Of a stretch of DNA of 64,000 bases, positions 41,801 through 52,326 are shown piece by piece. The number at the start of each line of letters is the position of its first letter. The stretch's first letter is position 1. The DNA lies in the NCBI GenBank assembly GCA_963920575.1, contig OY986964.1:34765825-34829824 (forward strand), given 5' to 3'. The notes beneath the pieces were generated by a model that worked only from the letters and a program-made list of their open reading frames with translations, searched no databases and had not been told where the DNA came from. This stretch comes from Narthecium ossifragum. Taxonomy: Eukaryota > Streptophyta > Magnoliopsida > Dioscoreales > Nartheciaceae. The position numbers and the translations under genes were made by a program.

Positions 41801-44800
41801 GTGCTTACACTGCTGGGGGTTATAAAAGATGAAATATCATGGTTTCTACAAGGGTGGCATCCTAGTAATTGTTTTCAAGTAATTCAATATGGCAGAGCAT
41901 ATTTTGTAATGTATCTAGTGTTCTTACTGTACCTTGTGTGATTATTGTGGATTTTTTTATGTCTGAAGATTGTTTGTGTTGGAATTTCCACTGGAAATTG
42001 GTATCATCACAGGCTATGTGATAGAAGCTATAGTCTGCAGTGCTAGTGCTTGTAGTAGGCGGCCAGTGGCTAAGGCAGGACTCAATGCTCATGGGATTAT
42101 TATGCTCTCATGCATGAAAGCTATTTGTTGGTTGTGGAAGTCATGGTGTTCAATGGTTACTTCTACATCCTTTTGTTCCGTCCCTTCTTTTAAGGTGATC
42201 AAGGATTTCTCTGTTTGTAAAGCTGGGTTATCTTCGCCATTATTTAAGAAAGTGATAATTTGACCGTTGGAAAGCCTTGAACGTTACTTTATTAACTTAT
42301 TCTCGCGTCTCTCTTTAATTTTACACCAACAAAACGGCCCTTTGAGGACGCTTCCGCACTGGGAATGTTCACCTCTTCTTTAGTAGTTGCGTACTTGCGT
42401 GCGAGCACAGATGGATTGGCCCATGGCGGATGGTGGCCAACGGAGCGGGGGGCTCTCTGGACTATCCGAACTGGACGATGAACGACCACGCGAGCCTCCA
42501 GCCCTTGCGCAATCGCTCTCCGGAGCCATGTGGTGCTACACCTTCCTCTAATTTCGATTTCATGGTTCTTGATTTAGGACTTAAATGGACTCTTGTTTTC
42601 TTCTTAATAATCTACGTTGCTGTTCGGAGCCATGTGGTGCCACACCCTAAACCCTCTCATTCCTCGCTCCAACTCCTGTTCTTGTCTTCTCTTCTCTTTC
42701 TCTTTCATGGTTTTAGTTTGGGAGACTAATGGATTCCTGTTTTCTTCTTCGTCATCTGCATTGCTCTCTGGAGCCATGTGTTGCCACACCCTATACCCTC
42801 TCATCCTCGTTCCAGTTTTGGTTCTTGTTTCTTGATTTCTTCTTGTTCATGGTTTGACTGCTATCGCTTGCCATGTTTGAAGTTTGGTTCCTTCCGATTG
42901 CTTCTCTGAGCTGTCAATGGAAGCCAGTAGGGGTCCACATATCTCTGTTCTTCGAGTTAGAATTCAAGTAAGTGAAATTCGTAGCAAGTATCAAAATGGT
43001 AAAAAGGAAAAAAGAAAAAATTGAAGATAGACCCCAACAGCTTTGAGGTTTTATTGTTCATGATAGAAGTTTGAATTAGTCTCGCAACGTATTATGGGGA
43101 AGCTATACCCTCACTAGATGAGGTACTTTGTGTGGTATGTACAGGTGCCTTTTCATGACCTAGTTATATGAGGCTAGTCTAGACATTCGAAATGAAAGGA
43201 TATGACTATTTCTTGGAAATCTCATGAACATTAGTGCTAATATTTCCATTATATGCGAGACTGATTGAGATCTTGGCCAGGAAAATAATAATAATAGCCT
43301 ATCCGATTATTTTTATTCTTCAGTAAAAGCTGTTATCGCTGAGTGAAGGTTCATGTGATAATGGAGAAAGACTAATGAAAAGAACTCAAAGCATTGGCTT
43401 GGGCCAGTGCAGCATCGCACGCTACTAGCTGCTTTGAGTTGGGTTGTGCGATTAGGTTTGGTCTAAGAACCTCCCTCCAAATGCAGCAAGCTTCTCTGAT
43501 AGCCTGACGCCCCCTTTGGCGTCCGAATATCGGATGTATAAAATAAAAAAGCTAAAGATAACCCAGCACATTTTTAGTGTGTGACATAGTAAAGGACTGA
43601 TTTTAACATTGAAAATAAAATGGCTTAAATTTCGAGGTTTTTGGATAAAGAAATTCAAATATCAATTAACTGATGGCCTACGGTATGAATCATAATTTTG
43701 TGAAGTAGATTTTCTTGAAAAGTTTTAAATCGATGAAGAGAATAGAACTCGGTACCTTTGAGAGGGATAATTAGAAAACAATTTCTTGCTGTTGCTGAGA
43801 ACTCATGTTTGAGTTTTGGACTTAAAAAGTTGGAAACGTGAGGCTTTGCAACATTAAATTGCAGTAGAAATGATAATAAGGGAAGATCAAGGTCCTTGTT
43901 TTATGCTTAGTCAAAGTTGTTTATTACTTTTGATTAAAAATGCATTTATTTTTACATGCTTACATTAAAAGTTTTAGTTGGTGCAACTGGTATGATCATT
44001 AAATTAGTTCTACTGAATGTTGGGCATCCAATCGTAACATGTTTTATGTACACTACTAGATTGAGTTATGGATCGTATCTTTAAATGTATGCTATTAACT
44101 TTGGCTCAGGAAAAAGCTTCGACATTTGATGTTAGTACTTCCAGGAGCTTTGACACAACTTCGCCTAGTGATCCAGGCTACGAAGAACTTCAAGCAATTA
44201 AAGTTGTGGAGCCTGCTAAAAGGTTTTCCTGTAATTCAATTAAGGTAGGAAGGTAGGGATCTTCTTTGTTATTTGTGGTGAATTGACTCCATTTTTTTGC
44301 AATAGAAGTTTTGACTCCGGAACCAATTTCATCTTTTAGCAGCAGGCTCTGGTAAATGGTGCACATCAAAACTCTGATGTGTGTGAAAACCATGAAAAGG
44401 GTCGAGGATCAGGTTTACGCTAGTCTTATTTTATCATTGATTCCTACACCCAAAGAATATGATTGTATTTCCAAATGTTGAAAAAACTGAATTTGCATAT
44501 AGGTGGCAGCTTGAGGAGTATCCATCTCCATCCAAGGAGCTACACTGCGCTTAAAGTCATGTATTCTGGGCAGAGGTTTATATCTTCCCCCTTTTGGTTC
44601 ATTTTCGAGCATCCCCTGTCCAATATTAACTCGAAGTGTTTCCTAGAGTAATTGACTAAGTTTTTATTAATTGCAAGTTGCAGTCAACTTAACAGGAAAG
44701 TCATTGCTACTTAAGTTCTAGAAAAATATAATGGAGACTGTATAATGCCTAGGTTCTAGATGCGGTCCTTTCTACGCTGTAATGTTGCTTATGTCAAGGT

Positions 44801-47800
44801 CAACTCGAGTGGACTGCTGTTTGCTCTTACCCTTAGCCATGATCTTGATTTTTTACTCTGTACTTGACACTCTTCACTCATTTCCTTGCCTTTGATGATC
44901 TTGCTACTCATCTCCCTCACCCTCAGGACCCTAACAAAGCTCAGTCTCCTCACTCCCATCTGATCTCCTTTCTCCTTTCCCTTCCTCCTGATCTTGTCAT
45001 CCCTCTTACATTGAAGCTTGGCGCTCATTTGTTTCCATGTCCTCAGTCTGAATGACGGTGGGGACGATGAATGACGTCCCCTCTCTTCAGGTATATTTGT
45101 TTTGTTTGCTTTATCTTTCTGCTCAAGAGAAGCCATCTTTTGTTTGACGCTACTTCAATCTTAATTTCCATCGTCAATTGCTTTTGGTTTCTAAGTACAG
45201 AGCTTTCTCTAGGTTGTTAGCTCGGGAGTTAAATTGTTAAGGCTTGTTAAGGATATTGCTAGGTTCGGTTTAGAATAGGCTCAAAATCAGGATCGGGCTT
45301 GAATTAATTTTTAGGGATTGAAGATGGGCTCGATTAAGCTCCGCTCAATTACACCCTTATAGTCTCAAATTAGACACTATCACCACACTTTGTAGAACTT
45401 TAGAATATGAATCTTAGACTTAATGTAACAATTAGCAAGCAAAGTATTGGACTTGTTTTGAAATGTAATATCATTTGCTAAATGTTTTTGACTTCATGTA
45501 TGATTGGTCATATGATTTCCAAGAATGCAAAATTGTTCTCTCTCTTATATAAGGTATGGCTCCTTTAAAGGACGGTCCCAACTGCTTACTCTGCTAGTGG
45601 ATATGATAGCTTGCCATCAACGCTTATTTTCTTACCATCCGTGTTGTTGAAAGTATAGCGCATTCCCACTAGCACTGTTTTAAGCATCAAAAGAATGATA
45701 CACATCTTTCCTACTATATGCACAACTTTAGTGAATGTATCCTCTGAATTGAGAGTTGTTCTCTTTTTATAGATAACAATTTGACAATGTGCTATAATCT
45801 TTCTAAGGTTTTATGGGTTTGCATCAGAGGCACAAATGGATCCTACTATCGAGGTTCTTCTCTTCACTATTTGAACTTTTGTTCTGCTTATAGGACACTC
45901 TTATTTGGACTAAAGGCTTGTATTACCATTCACTGATTACAATTGCTTGTTCGATGCAAGCTCATTTAGATCATAAATGCCTATATGCTTATTTGCAGAA
46001 TGTCCTATGCTTGCAGTACCATGAGTGTTTTTTTCCTTTTTAAGTTAGTGGTTTTTAAAGCTTCATTGGAAACAAAGTGATGTGAAACAATATATAGGCT
46101 ATGATGAAGTTAAAACTCAAATGAAAGTGCAGGAACTGCTTACAATCCATTTCGAGTATTAGCATTTCTTTGAAGCTCATGTAGCTGACGTGCTAGTACA
46201 GAAACTGTGCATTCACAGCAATATCTTCAGTTCCCCTCACTTCTCATCTTGTTTTCTTGTATCTTTCTTTGTTTCTCTAGTCTGAAATTTTTAAAGCACT
46301 TGAGAGGACAAAGCTTTTGGTTGGCAACAAAGAAGATTTACAATATTCCAGGTGTGGTAGGACAGATAAAGGAGTCTCCTCAACAGGGCAGGTATAAGGA
46401 TTTGGCAATCACTTTGTACGATTGAAAATGTGCTTCTTGATTACCGGCTATCTTGGGACATTTTAATCTTTCCACTGTCCCTTTATCCTTCTTTACTTTT
46501 CTCAAATATGTATCAAGGAAGTTCAACCTGGAGATTGTGGCAGCTAAAAAGTTTTGCATTTGCAAATTTGTTACTGCTTTTCATGTTCTGTACAGAAGAG
46601 TTTAGACATCTTCTTCTGTAGTATTAGTATTTGATTAAAACTATGCATGGAACAGAGTATGATGTATTCAATGTATTATAGAAATATACACTTGTCGTTG
46701 TTTTTTAATTGGGATGACTCATTCATATACTTTCTGCAGTGGTATCCCTTATTATTTTTGCTGTGCTATAGAAACGCTGCCTTGAGATTATCTTTCAATG
46801 TGTATGATTTAAGGCTTACTCAGGTGGTTTTTTTTCCCAGTAATATAACCTTGTGAACCTGAATTGCCATTTTCATTTGTTAATCAATTCATCACCATAT
46901 GATTCTTCGTTTGTTATTCCCACCAAGTAGAACTTGATGCAATGAATGTATTGTAGTTACTAATGTCAATTTCTTGCTCTTTCAATTACCTGGTACAGGT
47001 GGTTTCTTTATATTTACGATCAAAACTGAAGGATACCGAGACCGACCTGAAACATGACAATTGTGGTTTGTACCTACATCATGTGTTATTCCTAGTCTTC
47101 TAACGAGCATATCATTATCGAACATGAAGGGTCTGCCACAGAATTTGTTTTCCCCAAAAATCTAAATACTTTTCTAGGCATACTGAATATCAATACCAAG
47201 TAGAAAATGGAGCAGCCAAATACAAAGGAAAATAGTTAACTGTTTTTTTTGTCAATTCTATGGTGGAAATTTAATAGCAGAGACTCTGCGATTTCAACTA
47301 TAACTCGGTTAGTAATTAGAATGTCTGACGACTTGGGAATCAGTTAGCACTATGGACATCTGGGTACTTGATTTTGTATGTTTTGAAACTAAACCTTTCC
47401 TTTAAAAGGAATTGGATAAATTTTAACTTCAGTTCGTAAAATGCTTTTCATGCTGTTGATAGTCCCTCAGATGGATGGCTGACCACTGAGTTTTGCTTCT
47501 TTCTATGTTAGATGAGGAGATTGATTACGTGAAGGTGTTGAATCGGGCTCTTCCAAAAGACATCCGAGTCTTAGGATGGTGTCCTATTTTCAATGATTTC
47601 CATGCAAGGTTTCTGCTCTATATTTCTTCAACATGCCTTCCAATACTTAAAGAAGGATGTTTATTATATTTGCATTTGTTGATATCTGAATTGCCTCTTT
47701 ATGGGTTTAACGCCATAGTTTACTTGACAGAGTGTTTAATAACAAATCATACATCTGAATTGCCTCTTTATGGCTTATTGCTTACCTTTGGTATTACTGA

Positions 47801-50800
47801 TATCAAAAACCATACGTAGGTTGTAATTATTATCTAAGTGCGACAATATATGTGCCTGCATATTGCATGCCTGCTATATGGTACGTCAACCGCTTGTATA
47901 CCATCTATTTCATTTTGGTATGCTGCTTTTATTAACCCTTGTAATAGAAGTTGATTTATCTGTATCAATAATCTGACCCTGAAGAATTTTGACTTTCTTT
48001 ATATCTGCAGGTTTAGCTGTTTGAGCAGGGAGTACAAGTATCTTTTCTGGAGAGGAACTTTAAACATACTGGTATATTTTTCTTTGTAAACGTTGCTTGT
48101 ATTTATCGTATAGTCGATGGCATATTTGTGATACATAGTGCATTTATCGTATAGTCCACGTCATATTTGTGATACATAGTACTCACCCTTTTACTTATTC
48201 ATCGACCAGGCAATGCAGAAAGCTGCAAACAAATTTATTGGGGAGCACGACTTCAGAAATTTCTGTAAGATGGATGCCGCAAATGTCACGAATTATAAGC
48301 GAAGGGTCACATCCTTCGAGATCACTTCTTGTGACAAAAGGTCAGATTCATACTGTCCCAAAAGGAAGAGTTTCATATAATTCACCATGTTCTAAAGATG
48401 AAATTTTGAACTCGGTACATGCTGCAACAAAAGAGCGAAGTTGGAGTCTATAGGGTCACTATAGATCATTAAGCTATGCTCGAAACCAACTAAGCATTGT
48501 GCACCATGCGTTTAAATGTTAAAGCTTAGATGTATCCATTGCATTTCACCCGTCTTGGTTACTACTGTTTACTCTACGAATGGGTAGTATGAAAATGTTT
48601 GCATTTGAAAGTTGAACCCTCAGATCAAATTTGTCTTGTTTAAAGCGATGATCTACTCTTCATTATATTACTCAAGGCATATAAAGCAAAGCAAATGGTT
48701 GCATTTTACTTTCAACGTTTTGTGCAATTATTTGGATAGCTGTAAAATCTGACATGTAAGTAGGTCAAGGTGCAAGTCCTATGTTTACTACTTGGCATAT
48801 TGGCCTCGAACGAGTTAGTTGACTGAATTGCTCCATCACATGATTGATGGTCATAGGCAACTACTACAAAGATGTCTCTCTTCAAGCATGCAATTTGTCT
48901 CCTTTAATTTTCGCAACAAAGGAGGATCCAAGGATGTATTTCTAGTTTGTTATCTGCCCTAGAATGAATTATTAGTACGATCTATGTTGTTTCAAAATTT
49001 GCACCTTTCTTATTCTTTCAAAACATCAAACGTTGCTCTCTTAAGTCATATTGGGCCATTGCTTGGAAGAATGATCTCCATGAAATGTTGCCTACAGGTT
49101 TGGTGAAGATGAAATGTGGGCAATAACCATCAAGGGTAGTGCTTTCTTGTGGCATCAAGTCCGCTGCATGGTTGCAGTGCTATTTATGATTGGTCAGGGC
49201 CTTGAATATCCTAATGTATGTACCTAATACGTCTTCAGATTGACCACATTTTTCCGCCATCGCCAATTTCTTACTTTCACCTTTCATGATTCATTCTAAA
49301 ATCATAGTTCGGATTCTTGTTAACCTTTTTCGTAAATTCTTCTAGGTATTATGTTCATTCAAATACATTTATCGTTTCAATGAAAGCAAATTCAAATGCA
49401 GTTATAGATCATAACATAGATCGTTTGTAAGGGAAGCCACTGGAATTTTAAGTTCTTATTATCAAGTAAAAATAGATAACTAGTAGATGCCTATCATTAG
49501 TTTTTCAAATTGGCCTTGAAACTAGTGTACTGTGTCTGGCCAGACCATGGTATGTAGGCCGTCTTTGTAAAGTAGTCACTTGGCTCAACTAAGCAAAAAA
49601 ACCAACAAAAGAGTTAATTTTAAATTGCTTCATATACTTATGTAATTCGTTCTGGTTAATGATATGCATCTCCTATTGTGAATAGCACAAGTTTTTGCCA
49701 AGAAAAAGAGGATTTGTATTGGTATTAATGTGATCTACACAGATATTGGGTTGTAAACTTCGGTTTTTAATGTATACTAGGTATTAGCTTACTGGTTTCT
49801 GGTGTTGGGTAACTGATTTTATTTTCAAAGGTGAAAGGAGTGGATCATTGGTCCAATTTGCCATGACACTTGAAGGCAAAGCGTTCTATTGACCACCTAA
49901 TGAGGGATTTGTTTCTATCAGATATCTCAGCAGGATGTGTTTGCGATTGGCCAACACCTACTTTTTAGCCTTATAGGTCTTTGTTCTGAAATTCTTTTAA
50001 AGGTGGTTACTGTCTAGCAAGTGTGCTTTGAGATCTATCCAGAGACTGGTTGAAGTATGTAGTATGTACTGTTGTTAATCTGAAGATCTCTTTGGATGTT
50101 GATCTGATTCCTATATGTTAATTCTAGTTCTTCAAACTCTATGCTTTTCTGATTTGAACAGCTCAGCGTAATTTGTTGATTTGATGTAGGTGGTTGATGT
50201 GCTACTGAATATCGATGAGACTCCAAGGAAACCTCAGTACAATATGGCACATGAGCTTCCATTGATTCTAAGGTTTTGTGAATTTAAAGATCTCAACTTC
50301 ATTTGTTCATCAGGTATATATGTTTTAGCAGTGATGTTTGTCTTGGAAATATGCATCTTAGAAGCTGCTGCTCCTTTAAAGTTATGAGTACCTTAGGTAA
50401 TATATGTATGCATTACTTCAGACGTAATGTTTGGTCAATAATCTGGCAGTCAATGCAACTTCAAGTAAACGTACTGCTGAAGGTATTGTGGGTTATGGAA
50501 TATGCTATTAGCTATAACCTTGACTAGTTCAGAAACCCTAGCATGCCCTGGTGCAGGTTTATCAGAGTCTAAATAACTAATTTTCTCATAAAATAAGCAT
50601 TAAAAAGCATTTGAAGATATGAATTTAAGAAATTTTACTTGATGTCACAGCAAATTTTTGAAATCTAGCCCTAAACATTGGCGAAAATTAATTTCTCCCA
50701 ATTTTGCTCAGGAAAGTGGGTTTCAATGATGATATGTGTCAGCTTGAGCAAGACATTCAGCCAACATAGCCCGGTTAACATTTGATAGCTGGAAAGAAGA

Positions 50801-52326
50801 GCGAAATGTGATTTAGGTGATGGCAGCTTAGATAAGTTCTACAGATTGTATTTAGAGTTCTGGCAACTTGACTACGAAGATAAGATATCTAGAAGTCAAG
50901 ATGTGCTTAAGAATCTGTCTTCGTTCTCGTGTTCCTGTATATGCTTAAGGACAAGAACTGAAGGAGAAAGGGTCATTTATGGATAAATTAATTAATCAAA
51001 GGCATGCTGTATATGAGGAGAAGAAATATTGACTGTCGGAGTAGCATAATCGGCAAGGCCTTGAAATCCAAAATTTACACAGATTATCATGGACGCTCCA
51101 GCTGGCTCGGAATGGAATTATAAAGCAGAATCAGTGTTGATTCTTAGCTGTGATCTAGTGCTTGATCATCTGATGAGGCATTTTCTTATTTTGGTGGTAT
51201 TTTACATGCATTTTAGCATCTGGGATTCTTGTATCTGATTGTCTTATATGCAATAAGGAATTTCGGCTCAATGAGAAGGCTGTTTTTTTTTTTTTTTTTG
51301 AATGAGACTTTGACCCTGGCTTAGGGTGGGCAAAATGCCCTTAACCTTAGAATGTTTTCAAGAGAATTCGAACCAATGGCCGCCTCACACAGGACGCTAA
51401 CTAACCAGGTGCTACCACCATTACATGCTGTAATGAGAAGGCTGTTGGGAGGTATATGATTAGTCTAGGTGGGAGCATGTGTTATACAATTCTTAGAGCT
51501 TGACTTTTGAGTCTGGTTATGGAGCATATTTTAGAAGAGATTCTTGTCGTTTCTGGAGAACATCTTTCTGAACCGTAATGTCCACACTGAATGACTAAGT
51601 CCTCTTTTCTAGATGCCAGACGAGCTTTGCAGGAACACCTGAAGAATGAATTTCAAACTTGCCTTCTGCAAGCTGCCCTATTCCAGGAAGCAATGGATTG
51701 CTTGCCAGTTTCAGGTAGGTTCTGCATGCATTTGGGCATTGACTCTTTACCACTCTCGTTAACTGAGTCTTGTCATCTATTACCATCACAGATGGAAGTT
51801 CTTCCGCTTATGGTAAAAAAGGGAAAGTTCATGTTTCTCTTACATTGCGGCCAACTGAGCGTAAGTCCTCTGCAATTAATTCGATTCAACCTAGATTGTA
51901 CTGCTCTCTAAACAAGCTAAAATGAGTGAAGTAGGCTGGACAGAGGAGGCAAGTGGATGTGATTGAATTTTTGCACAGAAGACTCTTTCACTGGTGAATT
52001 GGTTAATGTTATCTATTGAACTTCTAATGTAGCTGACTGAACTTAACTAGCACTTGGTACAATCCTGCTTATGCTTTCCCACTGTCCTTGCCAGTGGATA
52101 TGCTTTGTGGTTGAAACTGATGCAATGAGATTATGCCATCTTTGTTTTATGATTCTTACTTGGTTTCTGGTCTCAAATGTAGCAATAACATGGAATTAGT
52201 CGTTTTTCTGATTTTTTTTGTGTTTTTTTTTATAAAATTGTTTTAGCTTCTTATGAGGAACGGCGGGCAAAGCTGAAAGCAAAATCCATTGATGAGAGCT
52301 CACTAGATCTCCCTAAGCGACTGTGA
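38857..52326 (+). CDS. tRNA pseudouridine(38/39) synthase, PUS3/DEG1-like, with a nested gene in intron 2
   Basis: TruA-family enzyme that isomerises uridine 38/39 in the tRNA anticodon arm. Sixteen exons join in phase to 488 residues: 38857-38976, 39292-39351, 44110-44244, 44340-44412, 44503-44575, 45808-45853, 46281-46391, 46999-47065, 47512-47608, 48011-48071, 48210-48340, 49098-49215, 50190-50313, 51613-51714, 51792-51860, 52247-52326. The N-terminus is a coiled coil ([20 protein letters not shown] then CRCGK), as in plant PUS3. Core motifs: [35 protein letters not shown] with catalytic Asp198, [72 protein letters not shown] and [18 protein letters not shown]. Intron 2 (4.8 kb) holds a complete Myb/SANT-like gene. 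Exon 4 has a NAGNAG acceptor. If exons 1-2 served only the nested gene, PUS3 would start further down, perhaps at 44068. Confidence 0.88.
40511..41631 (+). CDS. Myb/SANT-like DNA-binding protein nested in the PUS3 intron
   Basis: Two exons, 40511-40882 and 40954-41631, give 349 residues from the ATG at 40511. The N-terminal half is a Myb/SANT-like domain (Myb_DNA-bind_3 type, as in LIMYB-like proteins): [56 protein letters not shown] and [18 protein letters not shown] 21-residue unit around [18 protein letters not shown] is repeated three times and offers basic KRSR nuclear signals. The C-terminus ([20 protein letters not shown]) is a small helical region. The ATG lies immediately after a splice-acceptor-like TTTATAG, in phase with PUS3 exon 2. 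The frame can therefore also be read as an alternative terminal exon of PUS3, giving a coiled-coil-Myb protein of 409 residues. Targets are unknown. This domain class is related to the Myb-like protein of Harbinger transposons. Confidence 0.85.
41206..41394 (+). repeat. Three 63-bp tandem coding repeats
   Basis: Units 41206-41268, 41269-41331 and 41332-41394 are nearly identical, each beginning GAAGTGGAGAATTCTACAGG. Each encodes 21 residues with ENSTG and GKRSR. The length is a multiple of three, so expansion keeps the frame. Several differences between units are synonymous or conservative, which suggests recent duplication. Confidence 0.9.
42310..42840 (+). repeat. Decayed duplicate of the PUS3 promoter, exon 1 and start of intron 1
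   Basis: ATGGCGGATGGTGG at 42424 aligns with the PUS3 start ATGGCTGACGGTGG at 38857. The next 110 bases keep patches such as GGGGCTC, GAGCCTCCAGCC and GCTCTCCG-AGCC. Upstream, ACAAAACGGCCCT aligns with the promoter patch ACCAACCGGCCCT. Downstream, a unit of about 100-140 bases starting CGGAGCCATGTGGTGC and containing CCCTAAACCCTCTCATTC and TTTCATGGTTTTAGTTTGGG is repeated three times (42519, 42621, 42762), like the CTAAACCTCTCAT units in PUS3 intron 1 (38990-39240). The reading frame is lost and no donor site remains. Confidence 0.6.
51285..51431 (-). mobile_element. tRNA-derived SINE in a PUS3 intron
   Basis: On the minus strand the insert shows a tRNA-like head with A-box-like TAGCACCTGGTTAGTTAGC and B-box-like GGTTCGAATTC, then a short body and a poly(A) tail of about 18 bases. 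It is bounded by a perfect 15-bp direct repeat AATGAGAAGGCTGTT at 51270-51284 and 51432-51446, the target-site duplication of LINE-assisted insertion. It lies antisense in the intron between the exons ending at 50313 and starting at 51613. The intact duplication means a recent insertion. Confidence 0.93.

Noticed and set aside
44068..44109. Alternative PUS3 start at the ATG at 44068
   Set aside because: It would need no splicing at 44110 and would lose the coiled-coil and CRCGK N-terminus that plant PUS3 proteins have; the spliced model from 38857 fits better, although a second start cannot be excluded.
44789..45136. 115-codon open frame on the minus strand inside a PUS3 intron
   Set aside because: Lys/Arg/Ser-rich, no motif, no splice partners; probably chance or a decayed repeat.
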